From Paenibacillus_AB sp036577625 (GTDB lineage Bacteria; Bacillota; Bacilli; Paenibacillales; NBRC-103111): a DNA stretch of 64,000 bases. Both the position numbers and the translations under genes were made by a program. The notes under the pieces were generated by a model, which saw nothing but the letters and a program-made list of their open reading frames with translations, was not told where the DNA came from and searched no databases. The DNA lies in NCBI RefSeq assembly GCF_036577625.1, contig NZ_JARBDC010000033.1:1-64000 (forward strand), in the 5' to 3' direction. Below, piece by piece: positions 16,494 through 25,278 of this stretch (positions within the stretch are counted from its first letter, which is position 1; each line of letters starts with the position of its first letter).

Positions 16494-18362
16494 GTGGGCA
16501 TCAGCGTATTGAACGAAAACGACTATTACCGGATCGTGTACGGAGGCTGGCTTGGCAAAAATATCGGAGGCACGCTCGGCGCTCCGGTCGAAGGCAGGAA
16601 GGAGCTGCTCTCGCTGACGTTTTATCCGAAGCTGCCGGACGGTCCGCTCGAAAACGACGATTTGGACCTGCAGCTCGTATGGCTGCACGCCCTGGAGCAG
16701 TACGGGCCGGCGTTGACCGCCAGGGAGCTCGGGCAGGAATGGCTGGAGCACGTCTTCTTCCCGTACGACGAATACGGGTACGCGCTCGCCAACCTGCGCC
16801 GAGGGCTCATTCCTCCGGTCGCCGGATGGTTCAACAACCCGTTCGCGAATTGTATGGGCTCGCCGATTCGCTCGGAAATATGGGCGATGGCGGCGCCGGG
16901 CGCTCCGGAAGTCGCGGCCCGTTACGCGTACGAAGACGCGATCGTCGACCATGCGGGCGGCGAAGGCGTTTACGGAGAAATGTTTTTCGCCGCATTGGAA
17001 AGCGCGATCTTCGTCGAGAAAGACCGCGACCGCCTGATCGAAATCGGATTGCGCCACATTCCGGCGGACTGCCGCACCGCGCTCGCCATGCGCGATTTGA
17101 TTCGCTGGCATCGGGAAGGGCGAAGCTGGACGGAAGCCCGGGAACTGATCCTGAAACATCACGGGAACGACAATTTTACCGACGCGCCGCAAAATATCGC
17201 CTTTACGATACTCGGCTGGCTGTACGGGGAAAGCTTCGAGGACGCGATCCTGAAATCGGTCAACTGCGGCTACGATACCGACTGCACGGCCGCGACGCTG
17301 GGAGCGATACTCGGCATGCTGCTCGGACCCGAGGGGCTGCCGGACAAATGGGTCGCCCCGGTCGGGGACCGCGTCGTCGTCAGCCCGCCGATCAAAGGGT
17401 TCCCGGCGCCGAAACGGCTGGACGAGCTGACGAAGCGCACGATCCGCGTCGGCAAACGCATTTTGGCCGCATGGGATACGGGCATCGTCGTCCATCCGGA
17501 GCTGCCGACGTCGTGGAACCGCGAGCCGGCCGGGCCCGATGCGCTCGCAAAGCTGCGGGAATGCAAGCCGACGGAGAATCGTTACTTGCTGCCGCAAGGG
17601 ACGACCGGCAGCCCGGACGCCGAGCTCGTTATCGACTACGGACCGAACGGTCCGGCGATCGGGGCCGGTCGGTCGGCGACGGCGCATGTTACGTTTACGA
17701 ACTTGTCGGGCGCTGCCGTGGAAGGAACGGTCGCGCTCGCCTTGCCGGAGGGATGGACGGGACCCTCGGAGCGGCGCGTATCGCTGCAGCCGGGCGAGTC
17801 GTTCCGCTTTGCCGCCGACATTCGAGCGTCGGACGACGTCCGGAGCGTCAATCGTCTGGAATTCGTCTGGAAACGAACGCACGACAACGCCCCGTGGAGC
17901 GAGCAGCGCGTCGCGTTCGCGCTCGTGCGGGCGTCGCGCTGGACCGTATCGGGGCCGGACGGGGGCGAAGGGACAGCCGCCTATATGGCGGGCAACCGGA
18001 TCGATTGGGCCGGCGCGCTCGGGGACGAGCGGGACGGCGTTTATACGGCGCGCACGAATATGTACAATCCGGTCGCCCGGAACATTCGGCTGATCGCGGC
18101 CGCGAACGGACCGGTTACGCTGAAGCTGGGCGGGCGAACCGTAATCGAATGCGCCGATACGCCGCAGTTTATGCCGGCGTTCCATCGGGCGCCGCGCAGC
18201 CAGTTCGTCGAGCTCGAGCTGGCGGCCGGCGTTCACGAGATCGAAGTGCAAGCGGTGCGCCTCGGCAAGCCGCTGGACGTTTACGTGCTGCCGGTGTCCG
18301 TCCGCGAGACGAGCTCGCCGGGCTCGAACTATTTTTATACCGACGTCTTGTGGGGCGTGTAA
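16494..18362 (+). CDS. ADP-ribosylglycohydrolase family protein with C-terminal beta domain
   Basis: The 622-residue product has the all-helical ADP-ribosyl-GH fold over residues about 10-345. Metal ligands are visible in ENDDLD (53-58) and YDTDCTAA (260-267), the usual two Asp-rich motifs. The remaining ~275 residues are beta-rich (a segment like AHVTFTNLSGAAVEGTVAL), resembling Ig-like or NEW3 domains and absent from plain DraG proteins. The start is GTG 16494 with a strong AGGAGGGC. There is no signal peptide. In carbohydrate loci such proteins are often linked to nucleoside or sugar hydrolysis rather than protein deribosylation; the substrate is unknown. Confidence 0.82.
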   Translation: MGISVLNENDYYRIVYGGWLGKNIGGTLGAPVEGRKELLSLTFYPKLPDGPLENDDLDLQLVWLHALEQYGPALTARELGQEWLEHVFFPYDEYGYALANLRRGLIPPVAGWFNNPFANCMGSPIRSEIWAMAAPGAPEVAARYAYEDAIVDHAGGEGVYGEMFFAALESAIFVEKDRDRLIEIGLRHIPADCRTALAMRDLIRWHREGRSWTEARELILKHHGNDNFTDAPQNIAFTILGWLYGESFEDAILKSVNCGYDTDCTAATLGAILGMLLGPEGLPDKWVAPVGDRVVVSPPIKGFPAPKRLDELTKRTIRVGKRILAAWDTGIVVHPELPTSWNREPAGPDALAKLRECKPTENRYLLPQGTTGSPDAELVIDYGPNGPAIGAGRSATAHVTFTNLSGAAVEGTVALALPEGWTGPSERRVSLQPGESFRFAADIRASDDVRSVNRLEFVWKRTHDNAPWSEQRVAFALVRASRWTVSGPDGGEGTAAYMAGNRIDWAGALGDERDGVYTARTNMYNPVARNIRLIAAANGPVTLKLGGRTVIECADTPQFMPAFHRAPRSQFVELELAAGVHEIEVQAVRLGKPLDVYVLPVSVRETSSPGSNYFYTDVLWGV

Positions 18363-18512
18363 CGCGAGTCGACGCTCGCCAGCATTACGGGGAGCCGGCC
18401 CGGGGCGGCTATGGCCGGGATGAGGCCAGGCTGGAACGGCTGTGGGGCTTGAATGCGGCGGCGATTTACGGACTCCCCGCCCCGGCCGGCGGATAGACGG
18501 CGAACGCGCGTG

Positions 18513-18549
18513 AAGAAGCCCCTCCGGGCATTGCCGGGAAGGGCTTCTT
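18513..18549 (+). terminator. Hairpin terminator downstream of the glycohydrolase-family gene
   Basis: AAGAAGCCC (18513-18521) pairs with GGGCTTCTT (18541-18549), with a further CCGG-rich inner stem. The T tract is short. Confidence 0.7.
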
Positions 18550-18755
18550 GCCGCTGCGCCGTTCCGGAACGACGCGGATCCGAGATACCGGATCTGTATT
18601 TTATCAGATTCGGACCAAACGCGATCGGCGTTCGTTGAATCGGGTTCGTGCGTGAAATCGGTTCGCGTAAGGTCATCCCGGTTCGTCAGCGCTGCAAGTT
18701 GACTTGGGTGCGGGCCGCTTTACAAAACGGTTAGAAAAAATAACCAAAAAGAGGA

Positions 18756-18785
18756 TTGCCAGCATCAGGGAGCTTGCAGTATAGT
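18756..18785 (+). promoter_or_regulatory. Probable promoter of the LacI gene at 19013
   Basis: TTGCCA (18756-18761) and TATAGT (18780-18785) are spaced by 18 bp. Confidence 0.55.
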
Positions 18786-18799
18786 TAATGACAGGGAAG

Positions 18800-18813
18800 T
18801 GAAAGCGCTTTAC
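18800..18813. promoter_or_regulatory. Palindromic LacI/CcpA-type operator
   Basis: TGAAAGCGCTTTAC contains the perfect palindrome AAAGCGCTTT and matches the Bacillus cre consensus in 12 of 14 positions. It lies just downstream of the likely transcription start, where binding would block initiation or elongation. Confidence 0.65.
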
Positions 18814-18935
18814 CCGACTTCCGAAGCCGAAGCCGGAGCCGGAGCCGGTTTTCGAGGCTGAGCCGCATCGTCCCGGATCGGCGGATATCGCGAAACGTCC
18901 TGTCCTCCGATTCCGGATCGGGCTGCGACCGAAGA

Positions 18936-18950
18936 TATAGCGCTTAACCT
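18936..18950. promoter_or_regulatory. Candidate iol-regulator operator, copy 1
   Basis: TATAGCGCTTAACCT is the exact reverse complement of 22395-22409, the segment just before iolD. The core TTAAGCGCTATA is quasi-palindromic around AGCGCT, as LacI-family sites are. It lies in the leader of the LacI gene. Confidence 0.6.
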
Positions 18951-19012
18951 CGAACGAACGCATTCGTTCGCAGACGAGCGAAACGCATTAGCGCAAGGAA
19001 GTGGAAACCGAA

Positions 19013-20047
19013 TTGAGTTATACGATCATGGATATTGCCAAGCTCGCGGGCGTTTCCAAGTCGACCGTCTCCCGCGTCGTTTCCGGGAAAGGGTATATCA
19101 GCCCGGAAGCCCGCGCGAAGGTGACGGACGCGATCGAGCGGCTGCAGTATAAACCGAACGCTGTGGCAAGGGCGATGGTCGCGCAGCGAACGTACAACAT
19201 CGGCGTCATCGTCTACCGGAAAGATTATCCGATCGTTTCGCATCCGGTGTACGGGAAAATAGTCGACGCCATTTTGGCCGAGGCGGAAAAGCTTCGCTAC
19301 TCGGTGTTCGTTTCGACGGACAAGGAAATGTCGCTGCGTTCCGCCGATTACATGATGGAGAAACGGGTCGACGGACTCGTGCTGATCAGCCGGCTAAGCC
19401 AGGAAACGATCGGCCGGATCGACCGGTTCGGCATCCCGTACTTGATGGTGAACGGGACGACGGAAAACGGCGGCGTCCTTCAGCTCGTGAGCGACGACCG
19501 GGAGAGCGGCAAACTGGCGGCCGATCATCTGTTCGGACTCGGCCATCGGCGCATTTCCGTCATAGCCGGTCCGCAAGACCATCGGAGCCATCATCTGCGC
19601 TACGAAGGGTTTTGCAGCCGGTTGAACGAGCTCGGGTGCGCCGTTGCCGGGGAGAGCGTCCGGTTTTCGCCGGGTTCGACGTTCGAGGACGGCTGCGCAA
19701 GCTTTCGTTCGGTGTGGGAACGTTCCCACACCCGGCTCCCGACGGCCGTGTTCGCCACGAACGACATGCTCGCTTTCGGCGCGATCCGGGTCATGCAGGA
19801 GAAAGGACTGCAGGTTCCGCACGATATATCGGTCATCGGCTCGGACAATATCGATGCGGCCGGTTATTCCACGCCGCCGCTGACGACGGTCCATACCGAG
19901 AAGGAGCGGATCGGCCGCGACGCCGTTTCGATGCTGGACCGACTGATCCGCAAGCTCGAACCGAGCCCCTCCGCGATCGCGTACGCGCCGAAGCTGATCG
20001 TCCGCGGCACGACGGGACCGGCGAAAACGGAAACGGAAAGGCGGTGA
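19013..20047 (+). CDS. LacI family transcriptional regulator (upstream of iol genes)
   Basis: This is a 344-residue repressor or activator. The helix-turn-helix is TIMDIAKLAGVSKSTVSRVV with hinge helix PNAVARAMVAQRT, followed by the periplasmic-binding-like sensor (from IGVIVYRKDYP to PPLTTVHTEKERIGRDA). The TTG at 19013 is chosen because AAGGAAGTGG lies 8 bp before it and it gives the family-typical N-terminus. A GTG at 19001 in the same frame has no properly spaced site. It precedes a solute-binding lipoprotein gene by 78 bp and is probably in its operon. It likely senses an inositol-type ligand and binds the operators noted at 18936 and 22395; this is inferred. Confidence 0.88.
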   Translation: MSYTIMDIAKLAGVSKSTVSRVVSGKGYISPEARAKVTDAIERLQYKPNAVARAMVAQRTYNIGVIVYRKDYPIVSHPVYGKIVDAILAEAEKLRYSVFVSTDKEMSLRSADYMMEKRVDGLVLISRLSQETIGRIDRFGIPYLMVNGTTENGGVLQLVSDDRESGKLAADHLFGLGHRRISVIAGPQDHRSHHLRYEGFCSRLNELGCAVAGESVRFSPGSTFEDGCASFRSVWERSHTRLPTAVFATNDMLAFGAIRVMQEKGLQVPHDISVIGSDNIDAAGYSTPPLTTVHTEKERIGRDAVSMLDRLIRKLEPSPSAIAYAPKLIVRGTTGPAKTETERR

Positions 20048-20125
20048 TGGCCATGTGAGCGAAGCGCGGCTTTTCGACGAGCGGCTGTCCGGTTGCAACC
20101 GAAACGATCATTTGGAGGGGTTACG

Positions 20126-21466
20126 ATGAGATGGAAAGCGGGTTTACCGGCCGTGGCGCTGCCGCTGCTGTGCGCCATGCTGGCGGCTTGCGGCTCCGGG
20201 CAAAACGGGTCGGGGCAAGGAGGCGACAAACCGGCCGCGGCCGAGGAAACGAAGCCGCCGAAGCCTCCCGAGCCGGTGACGCTGACGATGACGAACCATC
20301 GAAGCGTCGGATTTACGGAGAAAGATTTTCAAACGTATTTCGTCGAACCGGTGAAAAAAAAGTATCCGCACATCACGCTCGAGTATATTAAGCCGACCGA
20401 AGGCATGTACCTCGAAGACCTCATCTCGGCCCGCAAAACGCCTGACCTCATTTTCGCCAGCAACGGCTACTTCGCTTTGCTCCAGCAGCTCGACGTCATG
20501 CAGGATTTGAACGAGTACGTCAAAACGAACAACGTCAATCTGTCGATGTACGACCAGCCGATTTTGGACCGGATCCGGCAGGCGGGCGACAAAAGCGAGC
20601 TGTATTCCATCCCGTTTTCGCTCAACTATGGCGCGATGTTTTACAACAAAGACATTTTCGACAAGTTCGGCATTCCGTATCCGAAAGATTTGATGAGCTT
20701 CGAAGAAATACTGCCCCTTGCGAAGCGGATCAACCGTACGGAGAACGGCGTTCCGTACATCGGCTTCGAGCCGCAGCACGCCGATACGATCGCCGGTCAA
20801 TTGGGCGTTCCGGCGGTTGGAAGCAACGACGTGCCGAATTTCAATACGCCCGAGTACAAGCGCGTATTCGACTTTTTGAAGCAGGTGTACGAAATTCCCG
20901 GTCAAATCGGACCGAACGGAAAGTACAATTGGGGCCGAAACGGTTTTTTGAAAGATCAAAACTTGGCGATGTTTCTGGAGTGGACGAACGATTTCGCCGC
21001 CCCGCTCGAGGACGCGATGAAAGCCGGCTTTACGAACTGGGACGTTTCCGGCCTGCCGAATTTTCAGGACAAACTGGGCAACGGACGGACGGTCGATTCG
21101 CATATGACGTTCATTTCCAAGACGAGCCGGCATAAGGAAGAAGCGTTTCAGGTGCTGCTCGAGTCGGTTTCCCGGGAGACGCAAATGCTCGTCAGCGCGA
21201 ACGCCCGCATCAGCTCGATTCCCGACAAAACGATACAGGCGAACTACGCCAAAAACTTCGAGAGCTACAAAGGGAAAAAGGTGCAGAACATTTTCCTGAC
21301 GAAGCAAACCGTTTCGCAAAAGGCGTCGCTCTACGGCAGCAAAGCCGGAAGCATCGTGCGCGAGGAGCAAAAAAATATGGCGCTCGGACTGAAGGACGTC
21401 AACACCGCCTTGTCGGACGCCCAAGACCGCGCGCTGAAAAACGTGCAGGAAGAAAAATCGAAATAA
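20126..21466 (+). CDS. Extracellular solute-binding lipoprotein, probable inositol or inositol-derivative binder
   Basis: This 446-residue family 1 solute-binding protein has a lipoprotein signal ending LAAC (Cys22) and a Gly/Lys/Pro-rich linker before the binding fold. The pattern YGAMFYNKDIFDKFGIPYP and the overall layout match the protein at 10511-11821, so the two are paralogues. GGAGGGG precedes the ATG. It lies between a LacI regulator and the iol genes, with a GDPD-like gene next. No permease or ATPase gene is present, so it must share a transporter. An inositol or glycerophosphoinositol ligand is suggested by context only. Confidence 0.88.
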   Translation: MRWKAGLPAVALPLLCAMLAACGSGQNGSGQGGDKPAAAEETKPPKPPEPVTLTMTNHRSVGFTEKDFQTYFVEPVKKKYPHITLEYIKPTEGMYLEDLISARKTPDLIFASNGYFALLQQLDVMQDLNEYVKTNNVNLSMYDQPILDRIRQAGDKSELYSIPFSLNYGAMFYNKDIFDKFGIPYPKDLMSFEEILPLAKRINRTENGVPYIGFEPQHADTIAGQLGVPAVGSNDVPNFNTPEYKRVFDFLKQVYEIPGQIGPNGKYNWGRNGFLKDQNLAMFLEWTNDFAAPLEDAMKAGFTNWDVSGLPNFQDKLGNGRTVDSHMTFISKTSRHKEEAFQVLLESVSRETQMLVSANARISSIPDKTIQANYAKNFESYKGKKVQNIFLTKQTVSQKASLYGSKAGSIVREEQKNMALGLKDVNTALSDAQDRALKNVQEEKSK

Positions 21467-21588
21467 GCCCAAGCCGGCCGACGAATCCGGGCAGCGAAGC
21501 CGCCTGGCGCGAACGCCGCGCGTTTTGCGTATCGCCGGGAACGGCGCCGCTCGTCGGGCGTACTTTTTGCAAGATGGAGGGAATACAC

Positions 21589-22323
21589 ATGGATCGATCG
21601 CCCTTTCCGTTAGTCGCCGCGCATACGGGATGCGACGGCACGCCCTACAATACGGTCGAATCGTTTATGGCGGGCGTCCGGCTCGGGGCGGATATCGTCG
21701 AGGTCGACCTGCGGGTCGCGCGGGACGGCACCGTCGTTTTGCTTCATGACGACAATCCGCTTCTTCGCGAGTGCACGTACGAGCAGCTGAACGAGCCGGA
21801 CGTCCGGGCGAGCATCGATCCGCTGTACGAGAGGCGCGATATCGTCAAGCTGACCGATGTGCTGCCGCTTGCGAGGAGCTGCCGGGTGAAGCTGAATTTG
21901 GACATTAAGACGCCGGAAGCGATCGAACCCGTCGTTCGGCTCGTAAAACGGCACGATGCGGCGGATGACGTGTACGTCACCGGGTGCAGCGACAACATTA
22001 CGCGCCGTCATCGCGACTTGCGGGTCGTATACAATACGCCGACGAAGCTTCCCGCGGAGCGGCAAAGCGAGTACGGGCCGTTCGCCCGCCAAATGTGCGA
22101 CATCGGCCGGGAAGGCTCCTGCTACGGCTTGAACATGCACCGCGAAACGTGCCGTCCCGAAATCGTGGAGCTGGCGCGGGAGTACGGGCTGGCCGTTTGG
22201 GTGTACACGGTGAACGAGGCGGAGGAAATGATGCGGTTTGTCCGGTGCGGAGTGGACGCGATCACGACCAAACGGGTCGCGGGGCTGGTCGGCCTGCGGG
22301 ACGGCGGCTTGTCCGGGAAATAA
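21589..22323 (+). CDS. Divergent glycerophosphodiester phosphodiesterase-like protein
   Basis: This 244-residue GDPD-fold TIM-barrel protein has no signal peptide, so it is cytoplasmic. It keeps His12, Glu38 and Asp40 (in IVEVDLR) and His53 (in LLHDDN). Key positions differ from the family: the HRG motif is AHTG (Arg to Thr at 13), PENT is PYNT (Glu to Tyr at 20), and LNIEIK is LNLDIK. Loss of the phosphate-binding Arg suggests an altered substrate or reaction. The start at 21589 has GGAGGG 8 bp before it. Placed between an inositol-type binding protein and iolD, it may process a glycerophosphoinositol-like or other phosphodiester-linked inositol; this is inference. Confidence 0.8.
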   Translation: MDRSPFPLVAAHTGCDGTPYNTVESFMAGVRLGADIVEVDLRVARDGTVVLLHDDNPLLRECTYEQLNEPDVRASIDPLYERRDIVKLTDVLPLARSCRVKLNLDIKTPEAIEPVVRLVKRHDAADDVYVTGCSDNITRRHRDLRVVYNTPTKLPAERQSEYGPFARQMCDIGREGSCYGLNMHRETCRPEIVELAREYGLAVWVYTVNEAEEMMRFVRCGVDAITTKRVAGLVGLRDGGLSGK

Positions 22324-22394
22324 TGGCGCGGCAAGCTTCGCCGCATCGTTTCGTCCTTGTGCGCGGCTTCGCTGCATTGCCGCAGCGCCATGAA

Positions 22395-22409
22395 AGGTTA
22401 AGCGCTATA
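22395..22409. promoter_or_regulatory. Candidate iol-regulator operator, copy 2
   Basis: AGGTTAAGCGCTATA is the exact reverse complement of 18936-18950. It overlaps a TATACT (22406-22411) that could be a -10 box, 31 bp before the iolD start, though no good -35 is seen. Two identical 15-mers 3.4 kb apart, both next to iol-region transcription units, point to one regulator. Confidence 0.6.
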
Positions 22410-22439
22410 CTTCCGGTTGCGAAAGGAGTTGTTACGCAA

Positions 22440-24311
22440 ATGGCTGAACGGACGATTCGCCTTACGATGGCGCAGGCGCTGCTGCGCTTTCTCGACCGGC
22501 AGTACGTGTCGATCGACGGCAGCGAGACGAAATTCGTCAAAGGCGTCATGGGCATTTTCGGGCACGGCAACGTTACCGGCATCGGCGAGGCGCTGGAACG
22601 GAGCGCCGGCGGCCTGACGTTCGTGCAGGGCAAAAACGAGCAGGGGATGGTGCACGCGGCGACGGCGTTCGCGAAGCAGAACGGGCGGCGGCAAATATTC
22701 GCCTGCACGTCGTCGATCGGCCCCGGCGCCTTGAACATGGTGACCGCCGCCGCGACCGCGACGGTCAACCGGATTCCGGTGCTGCTGCTTCCCGGGGACA
22801 ACTTCGCTTCCCGGCAGCCGGACCCGGTGCTGCAGCAGCTCGAAATGAACTGGGATTACACGATTTCCGCATGCGATCCGTTCAAGGCCGTCAGCAAATA
22901 TTGGGACCGGATCGTCCGTCCCGAACAGCTGATGACGGCGGCGGTCAACGCCATTCGCACGCTCGTCGACCCCGCGGAGACGGGGGCGGTGACGCTCGCG
23001 CTGCCGCAGGACGTTCAGGCGGAAGCGTACGAGTATCCGCTCGCCTTTTTCGAGCGCACCGTTCACGCGATCGACCGGCGCCCGCCGTCCGCCGAAGCGG
23101 TGCGCCGCGCCGCCCGGCTGATCGAGGGCAAAAAACGGCCGCTGCTGATCGCGGGCGGCGGAGCGCTCTATTCGGCGGCGACGGACCGGCTGGCCGCGTT
23201 CGCCGAGGCGTTCGGCATCCCGGTCGCCGAAACGCAGGCCGGCAAAGGCGCGCTGCCGTGGAACCATCCGCTGAACGTCGGAGCGATCGGGGTGACCGGC
23301 TCGCTGGCCGCCAACCGGCTGGCGCGTGAGGCCGATCTGATCATCGGCGTCGGCACGCGGTATTCGGACTTTACGACTTCGTCCAAATCGGCGTTCGCCC
23401 GGCCCGACGCGGCGTTTGTAAATTTGAACGCAAACGGCGCGGACGCCGCGAAGCTCGGCGCGCTCGCCATGACGTGCGACGCCCGGGAAGGGCTTGCCGC
23501 GCTCGGCGAAGCGCTTGCGGCCGCAGGCTACCGAAGCGGCTACGAAGCGGCCGAACTGGCCGATCTGAAGCGGCGCTGGGAAAGCGAAGTCGACCGGCTG
23601 CATACGCTCGAGCACGAAGACGGTCTGGCCCAGACGCGGGCGCTCGGAATCGTAAACGGAACGATCGATCCTTCGGCGATCGTCGTCTGCGCCGCAGGCA
23701 GCTTGCCGGGCGATATGCACCGGCTGTGGCGGGCGTCGGGACCGAGGACGTACCATATGGAATACGGCTTCTCGTGCATGGGCTACGAAGTGAGCGGCGC
23801 GTTCGGGGCCGCGCTGGCCGATCCCGACAAGGAGGTGTACGCCGTCGTCGGCGACGGCAGCTACTTGATGCTGCATTCCGAGCTGATTACGAGCTTGCAG
23901 GAAGGCCGCAAAATTACGGTGCTGCTGTTCGCGAACGGCGGGTTCCAGTGCATCCATCATTTGCAGCGGGAGCACGGCAGCGACGGGTTCGGCAACGAGT
24001 TCCGCTATCGCTCGGCGGATACGGAGCGGCTGACGGGAGCGTATATGGACATCGACTACGCGGCGCATGCCCGCAGCCTGGGCGCCAAGGCGTACAAGGC
24101 GGAGACGGCGGAGCAGCTGAAGGAGGCGCTCCTGCTGGCGAAGCGGGAAACGGTATCGACGCTGATCGAAATCCGGGTCGTGCCCGGGACGAACTCGGGC
24201 GGCTACGATTCGTGGTGGCACGTAGGCGTGCCGGAAGTATCGTCAAGCGACGCCGTCGAAGCCGCGCATCGAAACATGAAGGAGCGGCTGCGGGCCGTCA
24301 GGCGTCCGTAA
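22440..24311 (+). CDS. iolD: 3D-(3,5/4)-trihydroxycyclohexane-1,2-dione hydrolase
   Basis: This 623-residue ThDP-dependent enzyme opens the inositol-derived cyclohexane trione ring to 5-deoxy-D-glucuronate. The three domains of the ThDP family are visible: the N-terminal pyrimidine-binding domain with FVQGKNEQGMVHAATAFAKQ, the central domain, and the C-terminal pyrophosphate-binding domain with GDGSYLMLHSELITSLQEG then NGG. C-terminal YDSWWHVGVPEVS is characteristic of IolD. GAAAGGAG precedes the ATG; a longer in-frame extension overlaps the GDPD gene and is not used. It opens the run iolD-iolE-iolC-iolA-iolJ-iolG-iolB, probably one operon. It is slightly shorter than the ~637-residue Bacillus enzyme. 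Confidence 0.95.
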   Translation: MAERTIRLTMAQALLRFLDRQYVSIDGSETKFVKGVMGIFGHGNVTGIGEALERSAGGLTFVQGKNEQGMVHAATAFAKQNGRRQIFACTSSIGPGALNMVTAAATATVNRIPVLLLPGDNFASRQPDPVLQQLEMNWDYTISACDPFKAVSKYWDRIVRPEQLMTAAVNAIRTLVDPAETGAVTLALPQDVQAEAYEYPLAFFERTVHAIDRRPPSAEAVRRAARLIEGKKRPLLIAGGGALYSAATDRLAAFAEAFGIPVAETQAGKGALPWNHPLNVGAIGVTGSLAANRLAREADLIIGVGTRYSDFTTSSKSAFARPDAAFVNLNANGADAAKLGALAMTCDAREGLAALGEALAAAGYRSGYEAAELADLKRRWESEVDRLHTLEHEDGLAQTRALGIVNGTIDPSAIVVCAAGSLPGDMHRLWRASGPRTYHMEYGFSCMGYEVSGAFGAALADPDKEVYAVVGDGSYLMLHSELITSLQEGRKITVLLFANGGFQCIHHLQREHGSDGFGNEFRYRSADTERLTGAYMDIDYAAHARSLGAKAYKAETAEQLKEALLLAKRETVSTLIEIRVVPGTNSGGYDSWWHVGVPEVSSSDAVEAAHRNMKERLRAVRRP

Positions 24312-24335
24312 GCCGGAGAGAGGAGGCGCTCGCGC

Positions 24336-25247
24336 ATGGCCGCATGGAATGCGCTGCCGTTCAAAATCGGCATCCATCCGATCAATTGGGTCGGCGAAGA
24401 CGTGAAGGAGCATGGGGAGCATACGCCGTTCGAGCAAATCGTCGACGACATCCGCTCGCTCGGCTTGACCGGCACGGAGATGGGCCGCAAGTTTCCGACC
24501 GACCCGGCCGTCCTGAAGAAGGAGCTGTCGTCGCGCGGCATTCGGCTCGTATCGTGGTGGAAATCGGTGCTGTTTTCCGACCCGTCCCGGCTCGAGGACG
24601 AATTGCGGGCGTACCGGAATCACGCCGCTTTTTTGCGGGACATGGGCGGGGAAACGATCAGCACGTGCGAGGTCGGCGGCTCGCTGCACTTCGATCCGCG
24701 CCGGACGCCGAACGAGAAGGAAGTGGCGCGGCTGGACGAAGCGGGCTGGCGAAGCCTGGCGGACGGCTTGAACCGGGCGGGCGAGATCGCGCGCGAATAC
24801 GGGTTGAAGCTGGCGTACCATCATCACGGCGGCACCGTCGTCGAGCGGCCGGAGGAGATCGACCGGCTGATGGAGCTGACCGATCCGTCGCTCGTGCATT
24901 TGCTGTACGATACCGGCCATGCGTTATACGGCGGCGCGGACCCGCTCGACCTGCTTCGCCGTCATTACGGGCGGATCGCCTATATTCATTTGAAGGACGT
25001 TCGCCGAAGCGTATTGGAGGAAGCGCGCGCGGAAAAAGCCGATTTCGTCGCCTGCATCCGCAAAGGCGTGTTTACGGTGCCCGGCGACGGCTGCATCGAC
25101 TTCGGCCCGATCGTCGCCGAGCTGCTCGCGAGGAACTACGAGGGCTGGGCGATGCTGGAGGGCGAGCAGGACCCGGCCCTGCATCCCCCGCTCGCTTACG
25201 CGGCGAACGCGCTGCGATACATCGAATCGCTCGTTGCGGCAAAGTAA
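24336..25247 (+). CDS. iolE: Inosose dehydratase (2-keto-myo-inositol dehydratase)
   Basis: This 303-residue TIM-barrel enzyme removes water from 2-keto-myo-inositol to give the trione substrate of IolD. Metal-site motifs include YHHHGGTVVE (about 150-160) and LLYDTGHALYGG (about 189-200), with the later HLKDVR. It starts 24 bp after iolD, with GAGGAGGC before the ATG. Length and N-terminus (FKIGIHPINWVGEDVKEHG) match the family. No oddities are seen. Confidence 0.95.
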   Translation: MAAWNALPFKIGIHPINWVGEDVKEHGEHTPFEQIVDDIRSLGLTGTEMGRKFPTDPAVLKKELSSRGIRLVSWWKSVLFSDPSRLEDELRAYRNHAAFLRDMGGETISTCEVGGSLHFDPRRTPNEKEVARLDEAGWRSLADGLNRAGEIAREYGLKLAYHHHGGTVVERPEEIDRLMELTDPSLVHLLYDTGHALYGGADPLDLLRRHYGRIAYIHLKDVRRSVLEEARAEKADFVACIRKGVFTVPGDGCIDFGPIVAELLARNYEGWAMLEGEQDPALHPPLAYAANALRYIESLVAAK

Positions 25248-25278
25248 ACGATGAATCGGAAAGAAGGTGACTTTCGCG

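Larger units (their letters stand above)
18363..19012. other. 650-bp intergenic region with terminator, promoter and operators
   Basis: It holds a hairpin terminator (18513-18549), a likely promoter for the LacI gene (18756-18785), a palindromic operator (18800-18813), a GAAGCC/GGAGCC repeat at about 18820-18850, the 15-bp motif shared with the front of iolD (18936-18950) and a perfect 8-bp hairpin (18951-18970). The leader from promoter to LacI start is thus about 220 nt, long for such a gene. Confidence 0.7.

Noticed and set aside
19001..19012. GTG 19001 as start of the LacI gene
   Set aside because: The likely Shine-Dalgarno abuts it directly; the TTG at 19013 has proper spacing and a family-typical N-terminus.
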